NCBI RefSeq assembly: GCF_016403105.1
Contig: NZ_CP046155.1
Location: forward strand, 1,302,001 to 1,366,000
Length of the DNA: 64,000 nt
Direction: 5' to 3'
DNA from: Leptolyngbya sp. BL0902
GTDB taxonomy: Bacteria; Cyanobacteriota; Cyanobacteriia; Phormidesmidales; Phormidesmidaceae
The notes below the pieces were generated by a model that was given only the letters and a program-made list of their open reading frames with translations, did no database searches and was not told the DNA's origin. Below, piece after piece: positions 7,883 through 17,094 of the stretch. The first letter of the stretch is position 1. Every line of letters begins with the position of its first letter. The position numbers were made by a program, and so were the translations under genes.

Positions 7883-8830
7883 CTAGGGGTGTAGCGATGC
7901 CTGCGCCGCCGCCAGGGCTGGCCTAAGCTGGCCTTGGTGACGGGTGAGCTGTTGCTGGGCCAAGTCAGCATCGAGCTGCCCCAGGTGCATCATCAGCGCC
8001 AGTTTGACCTGTTGGCCGCTACGATCTAAAAGTTCGGCGGCGGCGGCGCGGTCGAGGTCGGTGAGGTCACAGAGGATCCGCAAGGCTCGATCTCGCAGCT
8101 TGGTATTGGTGACAGCCACATCCACCATGCGATTGCCGTAGACCTTGCCCAGCCGCACCATGGCCCCAGTGGAGAGGATATTCAGGGCCATTTTGGTGAC
8201 GGTGCCCGCCTTCAGCCGGGTGGATCCCGCCAGTAGCTCTGGCCCAACCAAAAGACGGATATCAATATCAGCTTCGATGGGAGCTTGGTCAGCGGGCACG
8301 CAGGCGATGAAGATGGTTTTGGCCCCTTGCTGACGGGCGGCGTGGAGGGCTCCTTTCACGTAGGGGGTTGTCCCTCCAGCGGTGATCCCCACCACCACAT
8401 CCCGGTCATTCACCTGGCGTTCGGCCATGGCCGCTTCGCCATCGGTAAACACGTCCTCCAGCCCTTCAGAGCTTTTGACTAGGGCGGCTGGCCCACCCGC
8501 TAAGATTCCCTGCACCAGTTCCGGCGGTGTGCAAAAGGTGGGGGGACATTCCGCTGCGTCTAAAACACCTAACCGTCCGCTGGTGCCTGCACCGATGTAG
8601 TACAGCCTTCCCCCTTGGCCCAGGGCGGCGGTGATGGCTTCAATGGCCAGGGCCAGGGGTTCGCGGGCAGCGGCAATGGCGGCCACGGTGCGCTGATCCT
8701 CCTGGTTAAACAAATCGACTAATTCCAGCGGGCTGAGTTGATCCAACTGGGCACTGCGGGGATTGGCCTGCTCAGTGAGCAAGTGCCCCCGGTCGGTGGG
8801 GTCAAAGACGGAGGAGGACGAAGTAGACAT
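7883..8830 (-). CDS. murQ: N-acetylmuramic acid 6-phosphate etherase
   Basis: This 315-residue SIS-domain enzyme cleaves the lactyl ether of MurNAc-6-phosphate to give GlcNAc-6-phosphate and D-lactate in cell-wall recycling. The family signature is clear: LTEQANPRS at the N-terminus, the SIS core LYYIGAGTSGRLGVLDAAECPPTF with the catalytic Glu, then GILAGGPAALVKSSEGLED, VVGITAGGTTPYVKGAL and STRLKAGTVTKMALNILSTGAMVRLGKVYGN. The length is slightly above the usual 300 residues. The ATG at 8828-8830 is preferred over an upstream in-frame start at 8875, which adds residues unlike the family. No anhMurNAc kinase gene lies nearby. It is convergent with the hydrolase gene, with a 41-bp gap. Confidence 0.96.
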   Translation of the reverse strand: MSTSSSSVFDPTDRGHLLTEQANPRSAQLDQLSPLELVDLFNQEDQRTVAAIAAAREPLALAIEAITAALGQGGRLYYIGAGTSGRLGVLDAAECPPTFCTPPELVQGILAGGPAALVKSSEGLEDVFTDGEAAMAERQVNDRDVVVGITAGGTTPYVKGALHAARQQGAKTIFIACVPADQAPIEADIDIRLLVGPELLAGSTRLKAGTVTKMALNILSTGAMVRLGKVYGNRMVDVAVTNTKLRDRALRILCDLTDLDRAAAAELLDRSGQQVKLALMMHLGQLDADLAQQQLTRHQGQLRPALAAAQASLHP

Positions 8831-9023
8831 GATGCTGGAGTAAAAAAGACACCACGATAGGCCAAGACTAGCCACGCTTTGCCAGCCACGTTAAAAGTTT
8901 AGACGGTCTGGGGGCAAAACTGACCCGTACCCCAGGGGCAGAGGGCAGAGCATGATAAAGCTCAAAATCTCCAGCAAGGGAGACGAGCTAGACGAGTCAG
9001 AACGCAGCAGCAGTGAGTTCAGA

Positions 9024-11921
9024 CTACTTTTCCACCAGTTCACGGAACCAGTTATCGCTCCAGAGGTCATCAAAGGCGGGTTCGGTGCGGGCTTCTTCTC
9101 GATAGTCGGGGTCGAGGCGGACGGCCTGTTGCAGGCATTCCAAAGTCATATCGGATTCCCGCTGGAGGGCGTAGCAGAGGGCTTTGTTGTAGTGGGCCTT
9201 GGCATAGTCGGGGTCGAGGGCGATGGCTTTATCGAAGCTCTTGATTGCCTCTTCGTCGCGCCCAAGTTTGACCAAAGCGAGGCCGCGATTATCCCAGGCT
9301 TTGGGCAGTTCGGCATTGAAACGGGTGGCTTTATCGAAGGAGGAAAGAGCGTCTTCGTAGCGTTCCAGTTCCAGTAGAGAAAGGCCGCGATTGAGCCAAG
9401 CAATGGCATCATTAGCCTGAATTTGTACGGCACGATCAAAGGATTCAAAGGCGTCTTCATGCTGTTGCAAAATGCCGTAGGACACGCCACGGTTCACCCA
9501 GGCTTCGTGGTATTCGGGGTTGATTTCTAGGGCTTTATCAAAGGCGGTGATTGCGTCTTCTCGGCGTTTTAAGCGACTGAGCACCATGCCCCGATTCAGC
9601 CACACCTTGGGGTCTTCGGGGGTGATGTCCACCAGTTTTTCAAACACCGCCAGGGCGTCTTCGGGGCGGCGTAGTTCGCGCAATAGCAACCCTTTTTGGT
9701 ACAAAGCTAGATGGTGACGGGGGCTGATGGCAAGAATCCGATCTAGGGATGTTACCGCTGCTTCCAGTTGTTCTAACTCCTGTTGAGCCTTGGCACGATT
9801 CAGCCAGGTATTAACGTTGTTGGGCTGAATTTCCAGGGCTTTGTCATACTCGCCCAGGGCCAGGTCGTAATCTTCGGCTTCCAGGTAGCGGTCGCCCGCT
9901 TGAATGTATTCTTCGGCAGTGAGGAATAGTTCGGGGCGGTTGAGTTCTAGGCGGGTGAGCTTGTCGGTGACGACCTCAAACTGCTGGCGGGTTTCGCTCA
10001 TAAACACGTCCGAGATATATTCCGGCGTGACTTCGGCGAGGCGGTCGAGAATGTCGGATTTTTGGCGCATCGCTTCGGCCTGGATGGCCTCTAGGCGCAC
10101 CTTGTAGCTTTGCTGGAGCAGGGCCAGATCCCCTAGAGCAACCTCGCGGCCCGCTTCCACATCGGCCTGGAGCTGAGTAAGACGGTCGCCCATTTCGGCC
10201 ATCAGCGCTTCTAGCCGTAGACGCACTTGGTCTTGACGCTCGGTGGTGGCGGATTCCAAATTGGCTAGGTCTTCGCTGAGGCGGCGATCAAAGGTGTCGA
10301 TTTTATCCAGCACCCGGTCGCGCTTGGTGAAGATCATCTCCCGCGCCTGGGTGAGCTGATCGGTGAAGGCCGCTTCCATGGCCCGCAGGCCGTCGAGGGA
10401 CTGCCTTTGCTGGTCGCCCACCTGTTCTTGCAGAATGCGGACTTGCTGGCTGAAGGCCGTCGCTGTCGCCTCCAGATCGTTGAGGATGGTGGTTTTTTGA
10501 ATTTCCGATTCCGTGGCCATCTGGGCAAGTTGGGCCTGAAGGCTTTGGGCCATGTCCTGAAATTCATCCAGGGTGCCTCGCTGGCGGCTATCGACCTCGG
10601 TGCGGGCGGTGGCAAAGCGGTCTAGGGCATCGTCGGCGGCGCGGCGCAGGTCAAACAGCAGGGCTTCCTGGCGCTGTTCGATGTCGCTGCGGAGGCCGGA
10701 AAACTGGCCCAAAAATTCGTCTGCCGAACGGCGCAGGTCTTGCAGAATGCGGCTGCGTTGGCCTTCCACTTCCGTTCGCAGGTTGGCAAAGCGCTGGGTG
10801 AATTCGTCGATGGAATTCTGGATGTTCTGAATCGCCAAATCCCGATGGCCAAAGGCGCTGACCTGCAATTCCCCCAGTTGGCGACTGATGTCCTGCTCCT
10901 GGGTTTGTAGGCGTTCCAAGCCCTCTCGCTTTAGGGCATCTAGGGATGCGGCAATTTCGGCGGTCTGTTGATTCACTTGGTCGCTGGCTTGGTTCGTCAA
11001 CTGCTGCCGCAAGTCCGCCAGGGCAGACATGACCCGATCTCGCTCCTCCTGGACGGTGGTGGTCATCGCCGTCATCCGATCCGCCAAACTGGCTTCGCTA
11101 TTGGCGAGCTTTTGCAGAACGGCATCCTGCTGCACCTCCACATCGCCGCGCAGGCGGTTTACGTCCCGCAGAAAGCCCGTCTGGTTGTCCTCCATCACCC
11201 GAAACACGGCATCCCGCTGCATTTGGGTCTCTTTGCGGAGGGTCGTCACCTGGTCTTCGGCAGTTTGGCGTAGGCTGACTAGGCGACCGACAAAATCCGC
11301 CTCGGTGGATTCTAGCTTTACCTGTAGTTCGGCTAACGTAGACTGCCAATCGTTGAGGGTGCGGGCCTTGAACTCGGCCAGGTCGTCCACAATGCGGTTG
11401 AGCACCTGCTTTTTGGTCAGGGCTTCTTCCTGAAAGCGGTCGGTGCGGCTGGTGATGGCAGCGGCTTGTTCTTCGGCCTGGTTGAGGATGTAGTCTAAAT
11501 CGCGGGTGGCAGACTGGATGCGGGTTTCGAGGTCGGTAATTTCGTTGATTTGTTTACGAACGATGACAGACACTTCCTGAATCACCGAGCGCCGCATCAG
11601 CCAAAGCATGGCCACGCCCAGCCCCAACAGCAGCACGAGGGCACCCAGCAACACCATAAATAGAGTAGTGGCTCGTCGGAAGGCTAGGTCAGCCTCTCGC
11701 TGAAGTTGCTCAATTTGCGCCGTGCTGGCCTGGGCGATCAGGATCTCATTCTCCGTCGCGCTGGCTTGGGCCATGGAAATCTCATGCTCAGCCGCATCCT
11801 GCCCTGATACAACGGCCTCAACCCTAGGTATACCGACGACGGCACCGCCGCTCAGCAATGCCAGCGACAACAGCAACAGGGGACGGGGCAGGGTGGCAAA
11901 GGGGCGAGAAATCGGCCTCAT
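9024..11921 (-). CDS. Large membrane-anchored coiled-coil protein with C-terminal TPR repeats
   Basis: The 965-residue protein begins at the ATG at 11919-11921 with a basic, hydrophobic N-terminus (RPLLLLSLALLSGGAVVG) that looks like a signal peptide or anchor. A second, strong membrane helix follows near residues 85-107 (MVLLGALVLLLGLGVAMLWLM). About 550 residues of heptad-like, Gln/Asp/Arg-rich sequence then form a long coiled coil, with recurrent LRxxVE...RSRILQDLRRS-type segments. The last 280 residues contain about eight TPRs (WLNRGLSLLELERYEDALSSFDKA is typical). A scaffold or envelope-organising role is plausible but unproven; I do not recognise a named orthologue. The gene stands alone, with the FKBP gene divergent from its 5' end. 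Confidence 0.9.
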   Translation of the reverse strand: MRPISRPFATLPRPLLLLSLALLSGGAVVGIPRVEAVVSGQDAAEHEISMAQASATENEILIAQASTAQIEQLQREADLAFRRATTLFMVLLGALVLLLGLGVAMLWLMRRSVIQEVSVIVRKQINEITDLETRIQSATRDLDYILNQAEEQAAAITSRTDRFQEEALTKKQVLNRIVDDLAEFKARTLNDWQSTLAELQVKLESTEADFVGRLVSLRQTAEDQVTTLRKETQMQRDAVFRVMEDNQTGFLRDVNRLRGDVEVQQDAVLQKLANSEASLADRMTAMTTTVQEERDRVMSALADLRQQLTNQASDQVNQQTAEIAASLDALKREGLERLQTQEQDISRQLGELQVSAFGHRDLAIQNIQNSIDEFTQRFANLRTEVEGQRSRILQDLRRSADEFLGQFSGLRSDIEQRQEALLFDLRRAADDALDRFATARTEVDSRQRGTLDEFQDMAQSLQAQLAQMATESEIQKTTILNDLEATATAFSQQVRILQEQVGDQQRQSLDGLRAMEAAFTDQLTQAREMIFTKRDRVLDKIDTFDRRLSEDLANLESATTERQDQVRLRLEALMAEMGDRLTQLQADVEAGREVALGDLALLQQSYKVRLEAIQAEAMRQKSDILDRLAEVTPEYISDVFMSETRQQFEVVTDKLTRLELNRPELFLTAEEYIQAGDRYLEAEDYDLALGEYDKALEIQPNNVNTWLNRAKAQQELEQLEAAVTSLDRILAISPRHHLALYQKGLLLRELRRPEDALAVFEKLVDITPEDPKVWLNRGMVLSRLKRREDAITAFDKALEINPEYHEAWVNRGVSYGILQQHEDAFESFDRAVQIQANDAIAWLNRGLSLLELERYEDALSSFDKATRFNAELPKAWDNRGLALVKLGRDEEAIKSFDKAIALDPDYAKAHYNKALCYALQRESDMTLECLQQAVRLDPDYREEARTEPAFDDLWSDNWFRELVEK

Positions 11922-12157
11922 CAGGGATAGTCCTAGGTGCGGGCTTGTGACGGCAAACCCGTTGAATATGCTTAGGATAACTGATAGCCTGACGGCCTGA
12001 CACATCTCAAAAACGACCCAGTCCTAGGACGCTTGCCCATCTATTTCGAGCGATGAAGGGGGGAAACCTTATAAAAATCCTCAAATTTTCCCCAAGGGGC
12101 AGAACCTTCGCTAGCGTAGACGGGCACTCCCTAAAGTCAATTTTGAAGGACTCTGCC

Positions 12158-12586
12158 ATGACCCAGGCTAAATCCGGCGACCTCGTTGCCATTCACTACA
12201 CAGGTAAGCTCGAAGATGGCACCGTGTTCGACTCCTCCCGCGACCGCGATCCGCTGGAATTTTCCCTGGGCAGTGGCCAGGTAATTCCTGGCTTTGAGGC
12301 GGCGGTGATAGGCATGAGCCTAGGAGAATCCAAAACCGAAGTGATTCCCTCGGAACAAGCCTATGGCCCCTACCGCGACGAAATGGTGATGGTGGTGGAT
12401 CGCCAGCAGATTCCCTCCGAAATTCCCCTAGAGGTGGGCATTCAGCTTCAGTTGCAGGGGCCAGATGGCCAAGCCGTTCCCGTCCTGGTATCGGATCTAT
12501 CCGACAACGATGTCACCCTCGATGCCAACCATCCCCTCGCCGGAGAAACCCTGATTTTTGACATCGAACTGGTGGGCATTCAGTAA
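12158..12586 (+). CDS. FKBP-type peptidyl-prolyl isomerase, SlyD-like
   Basis: The 142-residue protein reads GDLVAIHYTGKLEDGTVFDSSRDRDPLEFSLG, then SGQVIPGFEAAVIGMSLGESKTEVIPSEQAYGPY. This is the FKBP fold with the inserted-flap (IF) chaperone segment of SlyD proteins, and the C-terminal strand (AGETLIFDIELVGIQ) completes it. The His-rich metal-binding tail of enterobacterial SlyD is absent. Members catalyse prolyl cis-trans isomerisation and assist folding in the cytoplasm. The start at 12158 is supported by GAAGGA 7 bp upstream; the longer reading from 12053 adds sequence foreign to the family. It is convergent with the SRPBCC gene. Confidence 0.93.
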   Translation: MTQAKSGDLVAIHYTGKLEDGTVFDSSRDRDPLEFSLGSGQVIPGFEAAVIGMSLGESKTEVIPSEQAYGPYRDEMVMVVDRQQIPSEIPLEVGIQLQLQGPDGQAVPVLVSDLSDNDVTLDANHPLAGETLIFDIELVGIQ

Positions 12587-12690
12587 CCGATGGTGCTTCC
12601 CTGGGGCGCTGACGTGTCGCCATCTATCGCTGATGCGTCAGGCTAGAGATCCCAGCTTCAAAGGAGCATCGGCCCAGCCACGGCCTGGGG

Positions 12691-13248
12691 CTACCACGCC
12701 TGGAACCGTGACCCTGGCCCCTGGAGTGAGGTAGGCTGCTCGGCGGCTTCTGCTAAGGCCGTGGCCACCTTGGCGGCATAGGGGCGCATCACCGACCAGG
12801 CTAAGGGCGACAGCCAACCCTGAAGCGTGATGGAATAGGAAATTTGGGTGCCCCGCAGGGTGGACTTGAGTTCGTAGGTAATCCGCTCCTCTAGACCCGG
12901 CATGGGCAAGACGCGGACGCTGATCAACTCCTGGGGCAGCACTCGCTCCACAAACACCGAGACGGGCAGCGGAAACAGGCGGGTAAAGGCGCGGTAGATC
13001 AGCCCTGGTTTGGGCGAGAGCCCCAAGGGCGCATTGGTACTCGTCAGCAGCGGATGCCACGAGACGTCGGCCAGATTGTTGATGGTCTGCCAGAGGGCAT
13101 CCACGGAGGCCGTGCTGACAATGCGGTAGGACTTCTCTAGCCGTTGCTGCACCTGCACCCAGCGCTGAATTACCTGCATCAACGACAAAAAGGGCCGAGG
13201 AAACGACCACGCTTGAGGCAACCAGGCCCGAAAGATGGCGGCAATCAT
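12691..13248 (-). CDS. SRPBCC (START-like) superfamily protein
   Basis: The 185-residue protein has a helical N-terminus (IAAIFRAWLPQAWSFPRPFLSLMQVIQRWVQVQQRLEKSYRI) followed by a polyketide cyclase/START-type core. That core reads VSTASVDALWQTINNLADVSWHPLLTSTNAPLG, then KPGLIYRAFTRLFPLPVSVFVERVLPQELISVRVLP, and RITYELKSTLRGTQISYSITLQGWLSPLAWSVMRPYAAKVATALAEAAE. The fold binds hydrophobic ligands; cyanobacterial members of this type are uncharacterised. I use the ATG at 13246-13248 with GGAG about 9 bp upstream. Upstream, a TTG at 13272 is the only alternative. A membrane-peripheral location is possible given the amphipathic start. Confidence 0.8.
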   Translation of the reverse strand: MIAAIFRAWLPQAWSFPRPFLSLMQVIQRWVQVQQRLEKSYRIVSTASVDALWQTINNLADVSWHPLLTSTNAPLGLSPKPGLIYRAFTRLFPLPVSVFVERVLPQELISVRVLPMPGLEERITYELKSTLRGTQISYSITLQGWLSPLAWSVMRPYAAKVATALAEAAEQPTSLQGPGSRFQAW

Positions 13249-13623
13249 AGCGGCAGGCTCCACGGACAGCAAGAACTAGGGGGACATTTCCCCAAGCCAC
13301 AGACTAAGGCAAACACCAGAACGCTAGATCGAACGTTCGCGAAGAGGAGCCCGACGGCCCCCTTCTGCCCTAGCCTATGCTTACTAGGTTAACCTGTGGC
13401 TTCAGAGTTACGTTTATTCGCTTTTTAGGCGTGTTAGCGTTCAGAATCGTCCATTTTCCTTGGTTGAGGTGTTGCCGATCCGCCCAAGCTATTGGACGGG
13501 GCGCGGTTTCCCGATGGGGATCAACCTTGGGGCATTGGCAGGCTAAACCTCTGACGGCAAACGCTTGTTCACAGAATGTTGAGTTTCGCAACATTATTAA
13601 CTGCGTCTTTAGCCTTGGGGGAG

Positions 13624-13648
13624 GGTTTCACGGTAGCGTGAAGAAACC
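13624..13648. promoter_or_regulatory. Hairpin in the long leader upstream of hemF
   Basis: The 461-bp stretch between the SRPBCC gene and hemF (13249-13709) has no convincing gene. It contains an imperfect stem in which GGTTTC at 13624-13629 pairs with GAAACC at 13643-13648, with an inner ACG/CGT pairing around GTAG. It lies 62 bp upstream of the hemF ATG and could be in its 5' leader. A 10-bp palindrome, CGAACGTTCG, lies at 13330-13339. A role in hemF control is only inference. Confidence 0.3.
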
Positions 13649-13709
13649 ACGAATGGCTGCTATCGTTACCCTTGATTTTTGCATTGCACGCTCAGTAGAC
13701 GCAGTATCT

Positions 13710-14747
13710 ATGACCCTTTCTTCAGCACCTAACCCAACCGCCACCCCCAAAACCGCGCCCCCACCCTCCGATTCGCGGGATCGGGTCAGCGCCATGCTCA
13801 AGCAGCTTCAAGACAACATCTGTCAGGGGCTAGAGGCTCTAGACGGTGAGGCGACATTCCAGGAAGAAAGCTGGGAACGCCCGGAAGGGGGCGGCGGACG
13901 TTCGCGGGTGATGAAACAGGGCGGCGTGTTTGAGCAGGGCGGCGTCAACTTCTCAGAAGTCTGGGGCGATCACCTGCCTCCCTCCATTTTGGTGCAGCGC
14001 CCCGAAGCCGCCGGACATCGTTTCTATGCGACGGGCACCTCCATGGTGTTGCACCCCCGCAACCCCTATATCCCCACTGTTCACCTCAACTATCGCTACT
14101 TTGAGGCTGGCCCGGTGTGGTGGTTTGGCGGCGGCATCGACCTCACCCCCTACTATCCCTTCGAGTCGGATGTGGTGCATTTCCACCGCACCATGAAAGA
14201 GGTGTGCGACCGCCACAATCCCTCCTACTACAAAGTCTTCAAGCCCTGGTGTGACGAGTATTTTTACCTCAAGCACCGCCAAGAAACCCGTGGCGTGGGC
14301 GGCATTTTCTTTGACTACCAAGACGGCCAAGGACTGCTCTACCGTGGCCCCGATCAGGGCAAAGGCGCAGACCAGGTGAGTCAGGCCATTGGCGAACTGC
14401 CCCAGCGCTCCTGGGAAGACCTGTTTGCCTTCTCCCAAGACTGCGGCAACGCCTTTTTGCCCGCCTATGTGCCCATTGCCGAACGCCACCGCAACGACGA
14501 GTACGGCGACCGAGAACGCCAGTTCCAGCTCTATCGCCGGGGCCGCTATGTGGAATTTAACCTGGTCTACGACCGAGGCACCATCTTTGGCCTGCAAACC
14601 AATGGCCGCACCGAATCCATCCTGATGTCGTTGCCGCCCCTGGTGCGCTGGGAATATGCCTACGCCCCCGAACCGGGAAGCCTAGAGGCTCGGCTCTACG
14701 ATATCTTCCTGAAGCCCCAAGACTGGGTGAATTGGCCCAGCGCCTAG
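13710..14747 (+). CDS. hemF: Oxygen-dependent coproporphyrinogen III oxidase
   Basis: The 345-residue protein catalyses the aerobic oxidative decarboxylation of coproporphyrinogen III to protoporphyrinogen IX in heme and chlorophyll synthesis. Family signatures are complete: [85 protein letters not shown], and [41 protein letters not shown]. The true start is the ATG at 13710 ([13 protein letters not shown]), consistent with other cyanobacterial HemF lengths; the ORF is open for 111 further codons upstream but that part is unlike the family. A good intrinsic terminator follows the stop. Confidence 0.97.
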   Translation: MTLSSAPNPTATPKTAPPPSDSRDRVSAMLKQLQDNICQGLEALDGEATFQEESWERPEGGGGRSRVMKQGGVFEQGGVNFSEVWGDHLPPSILVQRPEAAGHRFYATGTSMVLHPRNPYIPTVHLNYRYFEAGPVWWFGGGIDLTPYYPFESDVVHFHRTMKEVCDRHNPSYYKVFKPWCDEYFYLKHRQETRGVGGIFFDYQDGQGLLYRGPDQGKGADQVSQAIGELPQRSWEDLFAFSQDCGNAFLPAYVPIAERHRNDEYGDRERQFQLYRRGRYVEFNLVYDRGTIFGLQTNGRTESILMSLPPLVRWEYAYAPEPGSLEARLYDIFLKPQDWVNWPSA

Positions 14748-14773
14748 GCCGCACCAAAACCGAAAGTACCTCG

Positions 14774-14808
14774 CCCCCGATCCACCTTCAGGATTGGGGG
14801 ATGTTTTT
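14774..14808 (+). terminator. Intrinsic terminator after hemF
   Basis: CCCCCGATCC (14774-14783) pairs over 10 bp, with one G-T wobble, with GGATTGGGGG (14791-14800) around a 7-nt loop. ATG and a run of five T follow. Position and strand fit termination of hemF. Confidence 0.75.
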
Positions 14809-14904
14809 AGAAGCGACAGGCTTACTCAGGATTTGTCCTTACCGCTGCCCACGGCACCGGGAAGGCGATTTTCCAGTCATCGCCCATCGTTCAGGCGAGG
14901 CTTT

Positions 14905-15267
14905 TTAGCGAAATACGGTTTCGTCCTCTTTGCGCCAAGCTGGATCAACCAGACAAATGAAAACGAGGGGCACATCACCCACATTGCGGATGCATTGGCG
15001 GGCGTTGGGCGGAATATAGATCGCGTCCCCTGGCTCCACCCGCTGGCTTTCGTCATCAATGTGCATTTCGCCGCTGCCGGACAGAATGTAATACACCTCG
15101 GACGTAGTAAGGGCATGGGGCAGAGACACCTGGCCCACGGGCACAATGGCATGGGCCAGACTGTAGCGCAGGGCGATGTCCTGCTTATCGGGGTGGAGCA
15201 GTTCCCGCAGGCGGGTGCCGTCTCCAGCAACAAATTCTGGACAATCCAGCAGTTTCCGAATCAGCAT
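14905..15267 (-). CDS. Cupin domain protein
   Basis: The 120-residue single-domain cupin has both cupin motifs. Motif 1 reads PVGQVSLPHALTTSEVYYILSGSGEMHID (a reduced H...E pattern) and motif 2 reads VEPGDAIYIPPNARQCIRNVGDVPLVFICLVDPAW. It could bind a metal, but the usual HxH pair of motif 1 is only partly present (one His). The start at the ATG 15265-15267 has GAGGAG about 7 bp upstream. It lies 17 bp downstream of guaA and is very likely in the same transcript. Its substrate and any link to GMP synthesis are unknown. Confidence 0.85.
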   Translation of the reverse strand: MLIRKLLDCPEFVAGDGTRLRELLHPDKQDIALRYSLAHAIVPVGQVSLPHALTTSEVYYILSGSGEMHIDDESQRVEPGDAIYIPPNARQCIRNVGDVPLVFICLVDPAWRKEDETVFR

Positions 15268-15284
15268 AGGTGTCTCCTCGCTCC

Positions 15285-16898
15285 CTATTCCCACTCGATG
15301 GTGCCAGGGGGCTTGGAGGTGATGTCATAGACCACCCGGTTGACGCCTTCCACTTCGTTGACGATGCGGTTGGAGATGGTTTCGAGCAGGTCGTAGGGCA
15401 CCCGCGACCAGTCGGCGGTCATGCCGTCTTCGCTGCTCACCAGGCGCAGCACAATCGGGTAGGCGTAGGTGCGTTGGTCGCCCATCACGCCAACGCTGCG
15501 GACGGGCAGCAGCACCGCAAAGGCTTGCCAGAAGTCGTGGTACATGCCTTGTTTGCTGATTTCATCCCGCACCACAAAGTCGGCGTTGCGAAGGATTTCC
15601 AGCCGCTCTTCAGTGATTTCGCCGATGATGCGAATGGCCAAACCAGGGCCAGGGAAGGGATGGCGACGGACGATTTCTTCCGGCAGGCCAATGTTGCGGC
15701 CCACTTTGCGAACTTCGTCTTTAAAGAGTTTCCGCAGGGGTTCCACCAGCTTGAACTGGAGATCCTTCGGCAGACCGCCGACATTGTGGTGGCTCTTGAT
15801 TTTCACCGCCACCCGTTCCCCGGTTTTGGGGTCAACGTTGGTGTCAGCGGATTCGATTACGTCGGGATATAGCGTGCCCTGGGCTAGGTAGTCGAAGGGG
15901 CCGAGGCGGCTAGATTCTTCCTCAAACACCCGGATAAATTCGTGGCCGATGCGCTTGCGCTTTTCTTCGGGATCGGTGACGCCCTGCACAATATTGAGGA
16001 AGCGTTCCCGCGCCTTGATATGCTCGACGGGAATGTGGAACTGCTCTTGAAACAGCTTCACTAACCGCTCCGGTTCGCCCTTCCGCATAAAACCCTGGTC
16101 GATGAACATACAGGTGAGCTGATCCCCAATAGCCTCATGGAGCAAAAAGGCTAGGGTTGAAGAATCCACCCCGCCGGAGAGGGCCAGCAGCACCCGCTTG
16201 TCGCCCACCCTGGCACGAACTTCGCGAATGGCTTCTTCCACAAAGGCTTCCGTCGTCCAAGTGGGGTGGCATTCGCAGATGTGGTAAACAAAGTTGCGAA
16301 TCAGGGCAATGCCGCCGATGGAATGTACCACCTCCGGGTGGAACTGCACGCCGTAGAGCTTGCGCTGGTGGTCGGCGATGGCGGCGCAGGGGGTGTTGTC
16401 GGTGTGGGCCAGGACTTCAAAGCCGTCGGGGAGCGTCGTCACCGAGTCGCCGTGGCTCATCCACATGGTGGTGTTGTCTTCCACATTGGTGAGCAGGTCG
16501 GTGGGGTCGTCGATGAAGAGGCCCGCTTTGCCGTATTCGCCCCGTTCCGCCCGCTCCACCTGGCCGCCCAACTGCTGCACCATGAGCTGCATCCCGTAGC
16601 ACACACCCAACACGGGGATGCCCAGTTCCCAAATGGCGGGATCGCAGTGGGGAGCACCAGTGTCGTACACCGAACTGGGGCCACCGGAGAGAATGATGCC
16701 CTTGGGATTGAGCTGCTTGAGCTGTTCCGCCGTTGTACGGTAGGACAAAACCTCCGAATACACTTCGGTTTCGCGGATGCGACGGGCGATTAGCTCAGAA
16801 TATTGAGAGCCAAAGTCCAGAATCACCAGCATTTGGCGATTGACCTCCGGCATAGAGGTGTCGTCGAGGTGGGTAGTAGAATCGGTTTGAAGGGTCAC
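15285..16898 (-). CDS. guaA: GMP synthase (glutamine-hydrolysing)
   Basis: The 537-residue enzyme converts XMP to GMP using glutamine and ATP. The N-terminal class I amidotransferase domain has [20 protein letters not shown], the nucleophile in GVCYGMQLM and the His-Glu pair in [11 protein letters not shown]. The central ATP-pyrophosphatase has the P-loop [17 protein letters not shown]. The dimerisation domain ends [20 protein letters not shown], the standard GuaA C-terminus. I place the start at the GTG at 16896-16898 ([15 protein letters not shown]), with AGGA 8 bp upstream; internal ATG at the MPEVNRQ position or a longer reading from 17006 are alternatives. The gene sits between cbiD and the cupin gene on the same strand. 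Confidence 0.97.
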   Translation of the reverse strand: MTLQTDSTTHLDDTSMPEVNRQMLVILDFGSQYSELIARRIRETEVYSEVLSYRTTAEQLKQLNPKGIILSGGPSSVYDTGAPHCDPAIWELGIPVLGVCYGMQLMVQQLGGQVERAERGEYGKAGLFIDDPTDLLTNVEDNTTMWMSHGDSVTTLPDGFEVLAHTDNTPCAAIADHQRKLYGVQFHPEVVHSIGGIALIRNFVYHICECHPTWTTEAFVEEAIREVRARVGDKRVLLALSGGVDSSTLAFLLHEAIGDQLTCMFIDQGFMRKGEPERLVKLFQEQFHIPVEHIKARERFLNIVQGVTDPEEKRKRIGHEFIRVFEEESSRLGPFDYLAQGTLYPDVIESADTNVDPKTGERVAVKIKSHHNVGGLPKDLQFKLVEPLRKLFKDEVRKVGRNIGLPEEIVRRHPFPGPGLAIRIIGEITEERLEILRNADFVVRDEISKQGMYHDFWQAFAVLLPVRSVGVMGDQRTYAYPIVLRLVSSEDGMTADWSRVPYDLLETISNRIVNEVEGVNRVVYDITSKPPGTIEWE

Positions 16899-17094
16899 GG
16901 GCTTAATCCTGTAGATGGAGACGGGGGTGACGAAAGGGCTAAAGCTCAAGGCACAGGGGCAAGGTGAGGGGGGAGTTTGGGTGCCCATGCCCTGACAGCG
17001 GAGCAATCAACCAAAGGATTTTAAAGGGCAAGCGAGGAATGGTATCCGCCGCAGGCGAAGGATTGTAAAGGGGGATTGGTAAAAAAGAATCTTT

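Noticed and set aside
12638-13300. 220-residue minus-strand ORF overlapping the SRPBCC gene
   Set aside because: Same strand but other frame, Cys/Arg-rich composition typical of a frame-shifted reading; the SRPBCC frame has a real fold.
13953-14597. 214-residue minus-strand ORF inside hemF
   Set aside because: Antisense shadow of a highly conserved enzyme.
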